The notes under the pieces were generated by a model that was not told the origin of the DNA, searched no databases, and saw only the letters and a list, made by a program, of their open reading frames with translations. Positions 11,090-22,449 of a stretch of DNA of 64,000 bases are shown in pieces. Source of the DNA: Apodemus sylvaticus (taxonomy: Eukaryota > Chordata > Mammalia > Rodentia > Muridae); NCBI RefSeq assembly GCF_947179515.1, contig NC_067483.1:85839072-85903071 (forward strand), in the 5' to 3' direction. The number at the start of each line of letters is the position of its first letter. The stretch's first letter is position 1. The translations under genes and the position numbers were made by a program.

Positions 11090-11205
11090 ATGTAGCAGTC
11101 AGAGAACATGTAGAGCTGGAGTTGACTCTTTCATGAGAGTTCTGGAAACAGGTAGTTAAGCTTGGCCACGGACACCTTTTACCTGATGAACCATCTCTCT
11201 GGCCC
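11090..11205 (-). mobile_element. degenerate B3/B2 SINE fragment
   Basis: agagctggagttgactctt, then acctgatgaaccatctctct and ggccct. Diverged. Confidence 0.55.
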
Positions 11206-11894
11206 TATACGAATGCTTTTAAAAAGTAATTCTACCATTAAATTACTGTCATGCATATACATTTTCTGATCAATCATTAAATAAACACTGAGAAAGGAAC
11301 TTATCCTTGAGTTGGGAAGCTTTGGGCTAGTATTAATATTTTAAAGTAAACATTATTTTACTTCAGAATTTTAAGCAAACATTTTCGTATTGGAATCATT
11401 TGGAGGGGAAATAGATGTCAGGAAATTTGTCCTTAGACTGTTAAGATATTACCAAAGAAAAATCACTTTTTTGAGGATACATGGGTTCAATGCTTGATGG
11501 GATATATATATATTTACAGTAAAATGGATTGCCTTAATTAAAATGTGACTATATTGCTGGGAGTTTTCTAGAAGAAAATTTGCATTAAGTCTTTGGTATT
11601 TTTATATTTAATTATTCAATTTTTTGTCTGTGTAAAACATGCTCTATTTATTAGAATAATAGAATGCTTTTTTCTATATTTGTAGTCTCTGTGAATCAAA
11701 GAATTATAATGTATCTTTCTTTCTCTTTTAAATAACAGTTTTACTAAGCTGTTGTCTCTCTAGCATTCGGTTCACTTCTTGAACTGCTTAATTCAGTTTT
11801 TCCCCCTGTATATTCACAAGTATATATAGCTGTTATCACTGTCAGTTTTAGGATCTTTAGGAAATCACAATGGTTAATTCTTTTTAACCTTTAC
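11206..11894. other. AT-rich unannotated intron
   Basis: AT-rich sequence with no coding frame, exon or repeat that I recognise. Confidence 0.4.
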
Positions 11895-12960
11895 TTAAAT
11901 TAGGCTCTTTTCAAATGGTCTACTTGGCCAACTATTTTTAAGTATACAATTCAGTGATATTAAGTGCATTCAAAATACTGTGCATCATCACCCACTGTCC
12001 ATTCCAGTATATTTCCTCATCCCATCTGAATCCCCATTTCTTCTTCCAGCTCTTGGCAACCATTGCTCTGCCTTCTGTCTTAGTGAGTTGATAGACGTCA
12101 TCTAAGTGTCATGCAGAACTGTCCTTCTGTCTTTAACTTGCACCATCACTAAATGTAATGGCTGGAAATGTAATTCAGGGAGGGGGTGCCTTTGCCCCTT
12201 TTCTATGCCCACTCTAGCCCACTTTAGCTTCCCAATAAATGACATGGAGACATAATACATTTATGAACAAGCTACAGGCACCATGCTGGGCAGGCACTCA
12301 CCTATTGTAACCCTCTAGGACTGCCTGCCTCCCAGCCATGTGGTCCTTTACTGAATCTGAGTCTTGCCTTGGCTTGCTCTGTTCCCTGTGTGTCCTCATG
12401 GCTTCTCCTCTCTTCTTCTCCTCTCTTTTTTGCCAGTGACCCCTCCCCCACTGCTGGGATTGGAAGTCCTGCCCCATTCTTTTCTGCTCAGTCATAGGCT
12501 GAATCATCTCTTTATTAACCAATTAGAGGTGATGGAAAACAAGTTTTACATATCATTGACACTCTAAATAACTTGACAGTGCCAATGTCAGGACTGTAAC
12601 CAGATTCTCTGGGCACAGTAATCAACATCTCAATACTCCAATACATAGTGCACAAAACCATCCCTCAATAAATGGTCTTCAAGGTTCAAAGTCCCCTCCC
12701 TTTTAAAGACTGAATAATACTTCATTGTATGTGTCTGCCCATTTTTGTCTACATATTTGACTGAGTGCTTGGACTGATTCTATCTTTTGACTGTTGGAAA
12801 CTCTAATCCCTGATTTTGAGTCAGAATTGTTGGAGCAATGGAAATGAAATGTTTAAATTTTTGAGGAGTTGCCATATTGTTTTTTAAATAGTATCTGTAC
12901 CATTTTATATTTCCAGAAGCATTCACAAAGGTTTATTTTTCTATATTCACATAGTCTGTA
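11895..12960 (-). mobile_element. ancient mammalian L1 3' region, interrupted
   Basis: Two stretches read as the reverse complement of an old L1M-type 3' end: 11940-12130 (agtatacaattcagtgatat, agctcttggcaaccattgct) and 12690-12940 (gactgaataatacttcattg, tttgaggagttgccatattg). Together they bracket a younger rodent insertion. Strongly decayed. Confidence 0.65.
12165..12665. mobile_element. rodent interspersed repeat inside the old L1
   Basis: ttcccaataaatgacatgga, then ttattaaccaattagaggtg and an AT-rich remainder. This resembles a widespread rodent LTR-like family that I cannot name with certainty. It splits the older L1. Confidence 0.5.
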
Positions 12961-13849
12961 TTATTTGTCTGTGCTCCTATAACAAAATATTGGCTACATT
13001 ATAAAGAACTGGAGTTTATTTCCTGCAAGGTCTAGGGATTAGAAAACTGAAGATCAAATCACCATGTGACAAGAGCCTTCTTGCTCTGCAGTCCATGATA
13101 GACAACAAGAAAGGAGGGAGAAAGAAGAGAGGTCAGAAGCTAAGGGAAGGAGGCTGTAACAGTTCAATGCAATTGTCAAGATCAAAAGCAACTTGGGGAG
13201 GAAAGGGTTTTTCTCCACCTTATATATCCCAGTTACAGTCCATCAGGAAAGGGACGTCAGGACAAGAACTCGAATAGGGTAGGAACCTGGAGACAGGAAC
13301 TGACGGAGAGGCCATGGAGAGGTGCTTCTTACTGGCTTGTTCGTCATGACTTGCTCAGCCTGCTTTATTACAGAACCCTGGACTTCTAGCCCCTCAGGTG
13401 GCGTCACCCACAGTGAGCTGGGCCCTCTCCCTTCAGTCATCAATCAAGAAAAAGCCCCACAAGTTTGCCTACAGGCCAGTGTGGTGGGGGACATTTTCGC
13501 ATTTGGCGTTTCTGCTTCACAAAGGACACCAGTTTGTGTCACATTGATGTAAGACTAGACAACACAATTTGACCCCTTGGTAACTTGACACAAATACACA
13601 TTACTTTCAATCTTTCCCTTCCTATTTGTCCTTAAGATGGCGTATTATTAATATGACAATATTAAACAGTCCAACTTTAAAAAGGTACAGTCTTTAAAAA
13701 AATTCAAATACTTAAAAATTAAGACTTTTTAAAACATGAAAAAAAAATCTTTCAACTGCCATTGAGACTGCACCTTCACCATGGCCTCTCCTGGCCTCTC
13801 ACAGTGACAAAGTGCAGCTGCTCTCTGGGCCTCCTCCTTGCTGTTTGTT

Positions 13850-13978
13850 TGCTTTTGAGACAGGGTTTCTTCGTGTAGCCCTGGCTGTCCTGGAAGTAGC
13901 ACTGTAGATCTTGCTGGCCTCAAACTCAGAAATCTTCCTGCTTCTGCCTCCTGGATGCTGTGACTAAAAGTGTGCTGC
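13850..13978 (-). mobile_element. B1 SINE nested in the LTR element
   Basis: gagacagggtttcttcgtgt through ctgcctcctggatgctgtga. Inserted in the internal region of the 13155-14572 element, hence younger than it. Confidence 0.85.
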
Positions 13979-13985
13979 TTCCTTC

Positions 13986-14035
13986 CCAACAACAACAACA
14001 ACAATAGCAGTGGCAACAACAACAGCAACAACAAC
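13986..14035. repeat. (CAA)n with CAG variants
   Basis: aacaacaacaacaacaatag, then caacaacaacagcaacaaca. Drives the spurious Leu- and Val-rich open frames on the minus strand. Confidence 0.85.
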
Positions 14036-14849
14036 GCTTTCCTCCGGAGCCTCACAAGCCGGGCCTCTATTGTCTACCCTGCTCTCAGCATTATCTTCTA
14101 AGTTTCTGCAGAACAGCCTTCTAAGTTCTGAGTACTCAGTGGCTTTCCAGCCTGAAGTCCAAATGCCACCGCAGTCCTCTCCAGAACACATGGTCAGCCC
14201 TGTCACAGCAATACTGCATGATACATCCCTGGTACTAATTTATGTCTTAGGGCTTCTATTGCTGTGATAAAACATCAAGACTAAAAGCAGGTTGGGAGGA
14301 AAGGGGTTATTTCAGCTTACATGACTTGATCACAGTCCATCATGATGGAAAATCAGGGTAGAAACTCAAGGCAGAGACCTGGAGAGAGGAGCTTAAGGAG
14401 AAGCCGAAGGCTTGCTCCTCACGGCGTGCTCAGCTGGCTTCCTGTAGCCTCGAGGACCACCACCTAGGGGTGGCACTGCCCACCGGCTAGGACAGGGGCA
14501 CTTTCTCAATTGAAGTTCCCTCTCCCTGTATGACTCAAACTTGTGTCACTTGACACAACAGTGGCCAGCATGGAGGCTGAATTCAGTCAGTTTCTGTCGT
14601 AAGTACATTAGCTCTTTCCAGAGAGCACAGGCAAGGGCTCCGAGGTCACCTCTTAGAGGTCCTGACTTAATACTGTTAGAGTCGCAGGTACATTCCTTCG
14701 TGAGCTTTAGGAGGCCAGAGTGCAAACATAGCAACTTGGTTTTTTATGGCATCCTAACTGGTGTGAAGTGCTCTCACCATGCCTCTGATTAACATTTCCC
14801 TAATGACCAACAGTATAGAGTACCTGTGCATCTTCTGATTACTTCTTTG

Positions 14850-14922
14850 TATATATATATATACAATATATATATATATATATTGAAATATATATATATA
14901 TATATATAGTATATATATATTT
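14850..14922. repeat. (AT)n microsatellite
   Basis: Several TATA-dinucleotide blocks separated by short breaks (caata, ttgaaa, gt). Potential cruciform-forming sequence. Confidence 0.9.
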
Positions 14923-15015
14923 TAGAAATAGTTATTCAAGTCCATTGCCCATTTTAAAATTGGGCTATTTTCATGTTGAATTGTAATGTTGAATGTTTTA
15001 AGAAAACGTATTTGG

Positions 15016-15177
15016 AGCTGGGCAGCGGTGGTACGCACCTTTAATCTCAGCACTTGGGAGGCAGACACAGGTGGATTTCTGAATTCGAGGCCAGCCTGGT
15101 CTACAGAGTGAATTCCAGGACAGCCAGGGCTACACAGAAAAACCCTGTCTCGAAAAACAAAAACAAACAAACAAAAG
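15016..15177 (+). mobile_element. B1 SINE
   Basis: Full-length B1 (gctgggcagcggtggtacgc through ccctgtctcgaaaaacaaaa) with an AAAC tail; only lightly diverged. Confidence 0.95.
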
Positions 15178-15187
15178 CTGTATTGGG

Positions 15188-15320
15188 CAATTTGTGCATG
15201 GTGGCACATGCCTGTAACCCAGCATGTGGGAAGCTCAAGCGGGAGCTGTCCTGAGTTCCGTAACAAGTCTGAGGGCAGCCTGGGCTTTCGAAAGACTCTA
15301 CCTCAAAATAAATTTAAAAA
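15188..15320 (+). mobile_element. diverged 7SL-type SINE (B1/proto-B1)
   Basis: tgcatggtggcacatgcctg, ggcagcctgggctttcg, ctacctcaaaataaa. An older 7SL-derived monomer just downstream of a young B1. Confidence 0.6.
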
Positions 15321-15511
15321 GGGAAAAATAAAAATAAATCTATATGCTGGAGACAGGGTGGGACCTGGTTCATGAAGGCCTTTGTGTGTCTAGTTAAGGA
15401 GAGTTGCTGTTTCTTGGAACGGCCTGTGGACAGGGATGCGGTGGGGAGACCATTGAGGGATTAGAAAGCAGAAGGCCATAGATTCAGCTTCCGTTTTAGA
15501 GAGATCATGCC

Positions 15512-15597
15512 TGTGCTGGGCTACAGCTCAGGGCTATAGGCTTACTTAGCTTGCCTGAGGCTCCCGATTCTAGCTCCCTCGCCAGCAAAACAAAAAA
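15512..15597 (+). mobile_element. ID-like SINE
   Basis: gtgctgggctacagctcagg, cttagcttgcctgaggctcc, ctcgccagcaaaacaaaaaa. A diverged tRNA-Ala-derived ID body with an A-rich tail. Confidence 0.6.
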
Positions 15598-15599
15598 CA

Positions 15600-16789
15600 C
15601 TTTTTCAAATGGAAAAGAAAAAAAAATCACCCAAGCAAACTGTGCGCGTGGTTTGAAGAGTGGAATGGGAAAGGAAGCAATGGCAGAGAGGCAGGAAAGG
15701 ACTTTAATCCATTCAGAAGTGATGAGCTCTAAATCCACATGGCGGCGGAGCAGGGGAAGGGGAAGGGGCCATGTAACTAGAATAAGAAGGCATTTGTCAT
15801 CTAGAATTTTGGACATGCCTTGCTGTAAACTGAATGAGTCGGAGTGATAAACTTGGTGGAGGGGAGGGGGAGGGAGGGAAGAAGAGAGGGGGAGGAGAGG
15901 GAAAGGCGGAGGCGGAGGGAGAGGGAGAGGCAGAGGCAGAGGCAGAGGCAGATCTGACAGCAGTGAGAAATTGTAGGTGGCATTCCCTGAAGGGACGGAC
16001 TCTAATGGATCAGTAATGGAAAGGAAAGCTATCAGCCAAGTCTATGTTACAGGGAACATTATGTAAGCTGTGGATGGAACTGTCTCGACAACAAGCCCAT
16101 TTCATGGTGGGAGAAGGAGTGTAAATGATGGACTGTTGAAAAATGCACACATGTACACATTAAATGGAGCCCATAAACTTTTATGAAATTTTAGGCTGAA
16201 GGAAGTAGCAAAGACATTTGGGGACAGATGGAGACATTTGAATATGGAACAGACACTAGATGATTATAGTGAATTTGGTTATTTTTGAGGATATTAAAAT
16301 AGCTTGAGATTATATAGGAGATTGTCCTTATTTTTAGGAGATGCATGTTGCAGTATCGAGGGGTAAAGTGTCATTGTGCCTGCAGTCACATACGAGGAAG
16401 GATGGAAACAAATGGCCGTCTTAACAGGTCTGCTGTCTAGGTGGGAACGGGCTGCTGCTTTCAACTTTTTTCTGTTTGAAAGTTTCTGAATTGAAGAAAA
16501 TGGAAAAGATGAGCTATGAGTAGGAGGTTACTAGTCGTACTGTGGAGCAGAGTGTAGCTCGTGGTTGTTTGAGGAGTAGCATGGGAAAAAGGCAGGAGGT
16601 GCGTCTGGAGTCGCTCAGCTAGTGAGCCAGAGGACAATGAAAAAGTTTAAGGAGATGACCTCTGGGCAACAAATGGCTTATCATTCAAAGCATAATCATG
16701 AAAAATAGTATTGGATAAGATATTGGAAGAGTAACTAGAAGAGGTTTTGGAAATTAATAAGTGGCTTGATAACCAGTGGTGGAGATAAA
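15600..16789. other. mostly unique intron with a purine tract
   Basis: No exon. Contains a GGGGAA-like patch at about 15753-15768 and a 100-bp GA-rich tract at 15855-15952 (ggaggcggagg, then gagaggcagaggcagaggc). The remainder is unassigned. Confidence 0.5.
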
Positions 16790-17110
16790 CTTTTATTTAC
16801 ATTGCTTTGCATATGCTAGGCAAGCCTATTACTACTGAGCTACATCTCCCTGCTGTTCTTAATTTATTATTATTATTATTATTATTAATTATTATTATTG
16901 AGGTTGTGCTGTGGTATATGTACAGAGGCTAGAAGACAACTCTGGGGAGCCAGTTCTCTCTCCTGTCACCATTAAATGGGTTCCAGGGACTGAACTCAGG
17001 CTGTCAGCCTTCCATGGTAAGCATCGTCACCCACTGAGCTGTCTTACGAGCCTCCTTAGTTACTGAGGCAGGGTCTCACAGTGTAGCTGAGACTAGTCTT
17101 GAATTAAAAG
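16790..17110 (-). mobile_element. cluster of degraded SINEs around (ATT)n
   Basis: An ID-like reverse complement (gctaggcaagcctattact) is followed by an (ATT)n tract (16862-16890), a B3-like reverse complement (agaggctagaagacaactct, gggactgaactcaggctgtc) and a short B1-like reverse piece (gaggcagggtctcacagtgt). All are diverged. Confidence 0.6.
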
Positions 17111-17176
17111 AACTCCCCACTGGCTACAACATCTAAAATATTAAATTCCTTTTACTTCTTTTTTAAAATTTATTTT

Positions 17177-17368
17177 CTGGACTAGACATATGGGTCAGTG
17201 ATTAAGAGCATTTGCTGCTCTTTCCGAGGACCCAAGTTTGAATGCCAGCACCCATATCAGATGGTTCACAGCTACCTATAACATGAGCTCCAGGAGATCG
17301 GAGACCCTCTGTTGTCACCTGTACTCATATGTGTAAATGCCCCAAACACTTAATAAAAATTGAGTAAT
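17177..17368 (+). mobile_element. diverged B2/B3 SINE
   Basis: gactagacatatgggtcagt, gattaagagcatttgctgct, cagcacccatatcagatggt, with a tail at acttaataaaaattgag. Confidence 0.72.
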
Positions 17369-17389
17369 TTTAAACTCTTTTTAAAAAGA

Positions 17390-17622
17390 TAAGCCCTCAC
17401 TGTTTAACTGAGGAGGACCTTGAACTCTTGCTCTCCCTGGCTCTGCCCCCTGAGTACTTGGATATGAATGTGTGCAGCCACACTACCCATGGTTGAAATT
17501 CATTCTTTTCCCCTGAGACAAGGCCTCACTATATAGCCTTGGCTGTCCTGGAACTCCCTTTGTAGATCAGGCTGACCTCAAAGTCATGGAGCTCTGTCTG
17601 CCTTTCCAGTGCTGGGATTAAA
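17390..17622 (-). mobile_element. two successive B1-type fragments
   Basis: A degraded piece (17390-17500; ctctgccccctgagtacttg) and a better one (17508-17622; gagacaaggcctcactatat, tggaactccctttgtagatc, gtgctgggattaaagg) followed by a poly-G run. Confidence 0.7.
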
Positions 17623-17865
17623 GGGGGGGGGGAGATTCAATTCTTGATAAAATTGTTGTACAAGTCTCTTAGTTTTTGATAGTATTTTACCAATGAGAAA
17701 CTTCACCTAAAAATGGAAGGCATTTTTGAAAACATTAAAATTGTAATTATTAAAGTTATAAATTTGCAACTAACAACTATAACTTAAAATTTTCTACTAT
17801 TATAAATGGTCCATTCATTCATCTGAACCTTCTTACATTAATTATTTCACAAGAATACCAAGGGT

Positions 17866-17990
17866 GGGTGTGGTAACCCATGCCTATAATCCTAGCAATC
17901 AGAAGATGGATACAAGAGGAGTTTTGAGTTAAAGACCTCATTGGACCATATAGTGAGGATTCGTTTCAAAACAAACAAACAAAAATGCCT
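17866..17990 (+). mobile_element. diverged B1/B4-type SINE
   Basis: ggtgggtgtggtaacccatg, cctataatcctagc and an AAAC tail. Low identity. Confidence 0.5.
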
Positions 17991-18219
17991 ACTAAAATAA
18001 TAATAATATTCCGTCTCTACACATGTACATGTTATTAGAGTCATATAGTGAGCTTAGCTGCTGCTCAAAGGGCACTGCAGCTCCCCAGGGACAGAAGCCA
18101 CCAGCCCCTCAATCCCAACTGGTTGTACTTTAGGGTATATGCCAGCCCTTTGGGTTTCTGGACTATCAACCCATTTCTCCAGTAGCTCCCTGAATGTCTT
18201 TCCAGAGTGGCAACAGTGG

Positions 18220-18246
18220 GCTCTCTTTCAGATTGATTGATTGACT

Positions 18247-18318
<72 letters not shown>

Positions 18319-18484
18319 TTTTGTTTTTTTTTTTCGAGATAGGGTTTCTCTATATAGCCCTGGCTGTCCTGGAGCTCACTCTGTAGACCAGGCTGGCCTT
18401 GAACTCAGAAATCCGCCTGCCTCTGCCTCCCAGAGTGCTGGGATTACAGGCATGCGCCACCACCACCCAGCTCTCTTTCAGATT
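18220..18484 (-). mobile_element. B1 SINE with (TTTC)n-expanded tail and perfect TSD
   Basis: The B1 body lies at about 18332-18469 in reverse (cgagatagggtttctctata through catgcgccaccaccaccc). Its tail side carries an about 80-bp (TTTC)n array (18242-18319). The 15-bp sequence gctctctttcagatt is present intact at 18220-18234 and again at 18470-18484, so microsatellite and B1 sit inside one target-site duplication. Confidence 0.95.
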
Positions 18485-18512
18485 TCTTATGGTTATTACT
18501 AATAGAAACTTT

Positions 18513-18716
18513 CCTGGGACTAGGGATGGAGGTTAGTTGGTAGAGTATGTGCCATGAGGTGCTGGATCAGATACCTGGACAGTGTAAACTGGGTGTGGTC
18601 GCACATGCATCTATTCCCAGCACTCAGGAGGTGGTGGAAGGAGGGTCAGAAGTTCAAGGCCATCCTCAGCTAGCCATTCAGTTTTAGTCACCTGGGATAC
18701 AGGAGACCTTGTTTAA
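18513..18716 (+). mobile_element. B4-type SINE (ID head plus B1-like body)
   Basis: gggatggaggttagttggta, then actgggtgtggtcgcacatg and tcccagcactcaggagg. Diverged. Confidence 0.6.
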
Positions 18717-18819
18717 GTAATAACACCTTTCTCATATTTTATATAACTGCAACCCATTTAACTCTGTCTCTTCCTCTGTATGTCTCTCTGTGTGTCTCTC
18801 TCTGTGTGTGTCTCTGTGC

Positions 18820-19062
18820 TTATGTCAGGAGTCAGCATCAGGTGTCTTCCTCCATTGCTGTCCACTCTTTTGAGCCTGGAGCTCACTGGTTCAGCTAGAC
18901 TGCTGGTGAGCAAGCCCTGAGGAATGTCCTGCCTCTGCCCCCAGAGGCCTGAAAACACAAGCCTTGGTGATGGTCCGAGCGTTTATGGGTACTGGGGATA
19001 GAACTCAGGCCCACATGTTCCTCAGTGAGCACTTTCTAGACGGAGCCATCTCCCCAGCCTCC
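18820..19062 (-). mobile_element. RSINE1 SINE
   Basis: Reverse complement of RSINE1: gagcctggagctcactggtt, cagctagactgctggtgagc, ctggggatagaactcaggcc, agccatctccccagcc. Confidence 0.8.
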
Positions 19063-21364
19063 TCCATCACTGACTTTCATTGGACTACAAATGCACAAAA
19101 ATGAGCTGGACAAGAATGTTCACGGAATAAGTTATTCTAATAATAAAAGTAACCTAAAGATCCACAATTGGGGTGGGTCTAACTAATTTTGGTAAAGACC
19201 TCTACTTGACTGTCAAGCAGTCACAAAAGATATATGATGTAATAACGTTTGAGAAGGAAGAATACTTATAAGTTACCTTTGAGTGAAAGGTTAAATAAAG
19301 CACAATATCAAGAGTAACTAGTTCTGGGTGGAGTAGGTAGACATTGTTAGGTGATTTTAAGCTAATTTAAACTCTCCCATATTCTTTGCCCTGCTTCTGG
19401 GAATGGATGATTTTGATGTCCAGAAAGAGCATCTGCTCTCGTTTTACAAAACCAAATTAAGTAAGTGACCTTGAAAGTTGTTCAAAGTGCTTTTGATGGG
19501 GGCATTGAGCCTGCTTTCCAAGGAACTCACACAAACTGTAAGAAATAATAGAAGACCCTGGTAAGGATTGAGTAAGGAACTTGAGCTGATGATTAATAAC
19601 TGAAAACAGGTGGGAAACAAGCACATGGGGGCATTAGTGATACTCACATGTGATCAGAGAGATGTAAATATAAGTAATGAAACTACATTCATGTTTCGCT
19701 TATAAAATTAGCAAGCTTTTTGTTGCCATGTTATAGTAAAATTTAATTATGTTAATAAATTCTGTTGTATTCCTCCGGTGCTGCTAAAGATGGAAGATTA
19801 TGCTGCAACCTGGAAAAGCACATTTAACTGAAGGAACTATAGGTTATAGTTCTCATGAATGCTAATAGTCAGATGGAGTGAGAGTGTCAGAGGAGCAGGA
19901 TTCAAGTTAGAAAGACCGGGTTCCATTCAGCTCAGCCCCTAAAGAAACTCTGACCTTGGGCTAGTTGCTGAATTTCACCGAGCCTTGGTTTCACTAGTGC
20001 TAAGGATGAGCTGGAACCAGACCCCAGGACTTGCCCCACAACTACTTCTCGAGTGAATGAATGGTGACGACTAACTGCCTTGTACAAAAGGGCATGGGCA
20101 GAGACAGCCTGGAGGAAAACAGTGCATTAGAATAAGGAGGGAGATTATTATAAGCATTCCCATGTTTTCTTTTGGCTTCTAAGGTGGGGGGCAGGTATGA
20201 GGTCTCATCCCATGTTTGGTGGTTTTATATTTGTGATACACTATGCTCAGACCTTATCCTTCTCTTCCTTTCTGGGTGTCCTGTTGTTCACATGGCTTTG
20301 CAAACCTTGGGACCTGATTGCATAGCTGCATCAGTGTTAGAAGCTGAGACTTGAAGATACCCGTTTATAAGGGTCTCTCATTTACACTCTGTCCCTGAGC
20401 TGTGCATTTAGTTGCCCCTTCTTTTACAACTCGAAACATTCTGAAGTCAGTCTCACCTCATTGCTGCTCCTAGCATCAACTCTGTCAGCACATCTTAGTG
20501 AAACCACCTTCAGATCGTAACCAAGACCTCTCATTTCTTTCCATGTCCACTGTACCCCTTCCGGGCACAGCCACTGTCCATAATTGAGAGATACTGTAGT
20601 CACCTCTGGACCTGTCTCTTTGACCACCTTTCCCCTTCCAGTATCTTCTCAACAGAGTGACAGGTGAGAAGACACGCAGGTCACCATAATGCCTAGAACT
20701 TTCCAGTGGTTTTTCACTGCATTCAGGTGAAAGGATTCAGCTCCCCACCCCCACCCTCACAACCATCTGATCTCTAGCCTGCTGTTCTGCACTTTCTGTT
20801 CTCTCTGCTTGAAAACTTTCTGGAGATAGTTACAGATTGGCTCTTCCTGTCTGCCAGCTCTGTCTCTGTCACCTTGTCACTGAGGTGGGCATTTTCATTG
20901 GGATTCTTCACATCTTACATTTTTCTCCTGTATTTAAGGTCATGCACCCTACTGTATATGTTGGCAAATATGTAGACATTTATATCTTTCCAATAAAAAT
21001 AGCTGTGAGGCAAGCCTTTTATCTGTTTGGCTCTTTGCTCTGACCTTGACTGTGTGGAGTCTAGTAAGCTCTCAGCAGTGCTTCTTGACTCCTCACTGTT
21101 CCTCGGACGTGGGCTTTAGTCTCACACTGTTTAAAGCTCCCCAAGGATGCACAGGGGGGTTTATCTGCCTCCTGCTCACTTCAGCCCTCTAGAACAAGAG
21201 CACGAGCAGGTCTACTATTAACTAGTAGGTAGACAGCATTTCATGTTGAGCCAGGATGGCCCCCAAACTACATTAGATAGAAGCTAGCTGGAAAGTCTCC
21301 ATTTAGATCTGTGTTGGCTTTTTGTAGTATATGAACGATGTATTTAAGAGGGCCTTCAGAGATT
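19063..21364. other. low-repeat intron
   Basis: About 2.3 kb without exons or repeats that I recognise. Open frames are at most about 70 codons with no family resemblance. Part of the intron upstream of the first Efcab2 exon seen here. Confidence 0.5.
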
Positions 21365-21820
21365 GCTCAGTAGGGAGATATCTCAGTGTCTGAAATGGCA
21401 AGAGGATGGTACAAGCAAGAGGATCTGAATTTGGATCCCCAGCGAACACTTAGTAGCCAGGGGCAGCAGCATCTCCATAACTCCAGCAATGTGTGTGGGG
21501 TCGGGGGCTGTCGGCAGAGGCAGGCAGATTCTGGGGGCTTGCCTGACAATTTGAATTTGCTTTTTTTGTTGTTGTTTTGTTTTTTTGGATTTTTTTTTTT
21601 TTTTTTTTTGAGACAGGGTTTCTCTGTGTAGTCCTGGCTGTGCTTGAACTCACTCTGTAGACCAGGCTGGCCTCAAACTCAGAAATCCACCTGCCTCTGC
21701 CTCCCAGAGTGCTGGGATTACAGGCTTGCGCCACCACCGCCCGGCTCTTGCCTGGCAATTTGAAATAGCAAGCTCTAGGTTTGGTAAGAGAACTTGTCTC
21801 AAAAAATAAGTTGTCAGAGT
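21365..21820 (+). mobile_element. RSINE1 SINE, split by a B1
   Basis: The first half, 21368-21556 (ctcagtagggagatatctca, aatttggatccccagcgaac), resumes after the B1 at 21747-21815 (aagctctaggtttggtaaga, ttgtctcaaaaaataag). An older RSINE1 interrupted by a younger B1. Confidence 0.8.
21557..21746 (-). mobile_element. B1 SINE nested in RSINE1, with TSD
   Basis: Poly-T tail, then gagacagggtttctctgtgt through ttgcgccaccaccgcccggc. The flanks cttgcctgacaatttgaa (21539-21556) and cttgcctggcaatttgaa (21747-21764) are an 18-bp duplication with one mismatch. Confidence 0.95.
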
Positions 21821-21850
21821 AGAAGGAGATACCAGATAGTGATATCCTTC

Positions 21851-21920
21851 TCCCTCCCTTCCTCCCTCCCTCCCTCCCTCCCTCCCTCCCTCCCTCCCTC
21901 CCTTCCTCCCTCCCTCCCTA
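21851..21920. repeat. (CCCT)n microsatellite
   Basis: Repeated tccctccc with a few cttcc variants. Encodes the spurious Pro-Ser-Leu frame. Confidence 0.95.
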
Positions 21921-22152
21921 TTTCTCTGTCTCAGTCACGCACATGTATGCATCCTTACCTACACACACAGAACTGTTTGGTGCCGTGAGTCCCTCAGCAT
22001 GAGGGTGTGTGCTGGAGCAGCCCCTTCCAGCCGTAGTTTGCTTTTGTCAGATCTATTCTTTGCATTTCCTCAGGGTGTTAACATGGCGTGTGATTTATAA
22101 AGGAGATCAAGAACGACTCTTTCAGGTTCTTCCTCATTTAGCTTTCTGCTTT

Positions 22153-22250
22153 AGCCAGCATGATGGCACATGTCTGGAGTCTCGGCATTGAGATTGAAAG
22201 GCAGCTTGGTCTATATATGGAGACAGTGAGACCTGTCTCAAGACGGACAG
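22153..22250 (+). mobile_element. diverged B1-like SINE
   Basis: gccagcatgatggcacatgt, ggcagcttggtctat, gagacctgtctcaaga. Ends about 115 bp before the Efcab2 exon. Confidence 0.6.
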
Positions 22251-22364
22251 ATGGATGGATGGTCAGAGGAAAAAAACAAAGAAACCCCCAAAAGTTTCTA
22301 GTTAGGTTATTGAGATTTTTGTTTTGAGTTAATAAAGTGATTTTGTTTCCTTTGTCTTTTGCAG

Positions 22365-22449
22365 AGGCATTAGTTGCAGAACTTCATAAGAAGATCAAAG
22401 AGGCATTTGAAGTGTTTGACCATGAGTCGAATAATACAGTAGATGTGAG
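22365..22449 (+). CDS. Efcab2: Efcab2 (DRC8) coding exon, N-terminal part of EF-hand 1
   Basis: This 85-bp internal exon encodes, in the frame starting at base 3, ALVAELHKKIKEAFEVFDHE followed by SNNTVDV and the first two bases of an Arg codon. That matches the N-terminal region of EFCAB2, the EF-hand subunit (DRC8) of the nexin-dynein regulatory complex of motile cilia, as I remember the family. It supplies the entering helix (KKIKEAFEVF) and positions 1-11 of the calcium loop (D1, E3, N5, T7, D9); position 6 is Asn rather than the canonical Gly, so the loop is non-ideal. Acceptor: polypyrimidine tract then tttgcag ending at 22364. Donor: gag|gtttgg at 22450. The exon ends in phase 2, and joining to 48833 completes Arg and reads straight on into the next exon. 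The start-codon exon is not visible upstream in the window. A functional exon rather than a pseudogene is supported by intact splice sites, an open frame and the matching partner exon. Confidence 0.95.

Larger units (their letters stand above)
13155..14572 (-). mobile_element. ERVL/MaLR-type LTR element, LTR-internal-LTR, non-coding
   Basis: Two directly repeated terminal segments (13155-13565 and 14243-14572) both contain the 'gcaacttgggaggaaaggg...' and '...tgtcacttgacacaaca' blocks. They flank about 680 bp that aligns with the internal part of the better preserved element at 28548-30361 (shared ttgaccccttg, ctgcaccttcaccatggcct and cctcacaagcc[g/a]ggcctc). The element reads 5'-3' on the minus strand. 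A degraded tRNA-Leu-like primer site (minus sense tagtaccagggatg) lies next to the right LTR. There is no gag/pol frame. A B1 is inserted inside it. Confidence 0.7.

Noticed and set aside
15739..15780. atggcggcggagcaggggaa as a possible first coding exon
   Set aside because: The frame stops after about a dozen codons, no good donor or CpG-rich promoter surrounds it, and it does not resemble the Efcab2 N-terminus.
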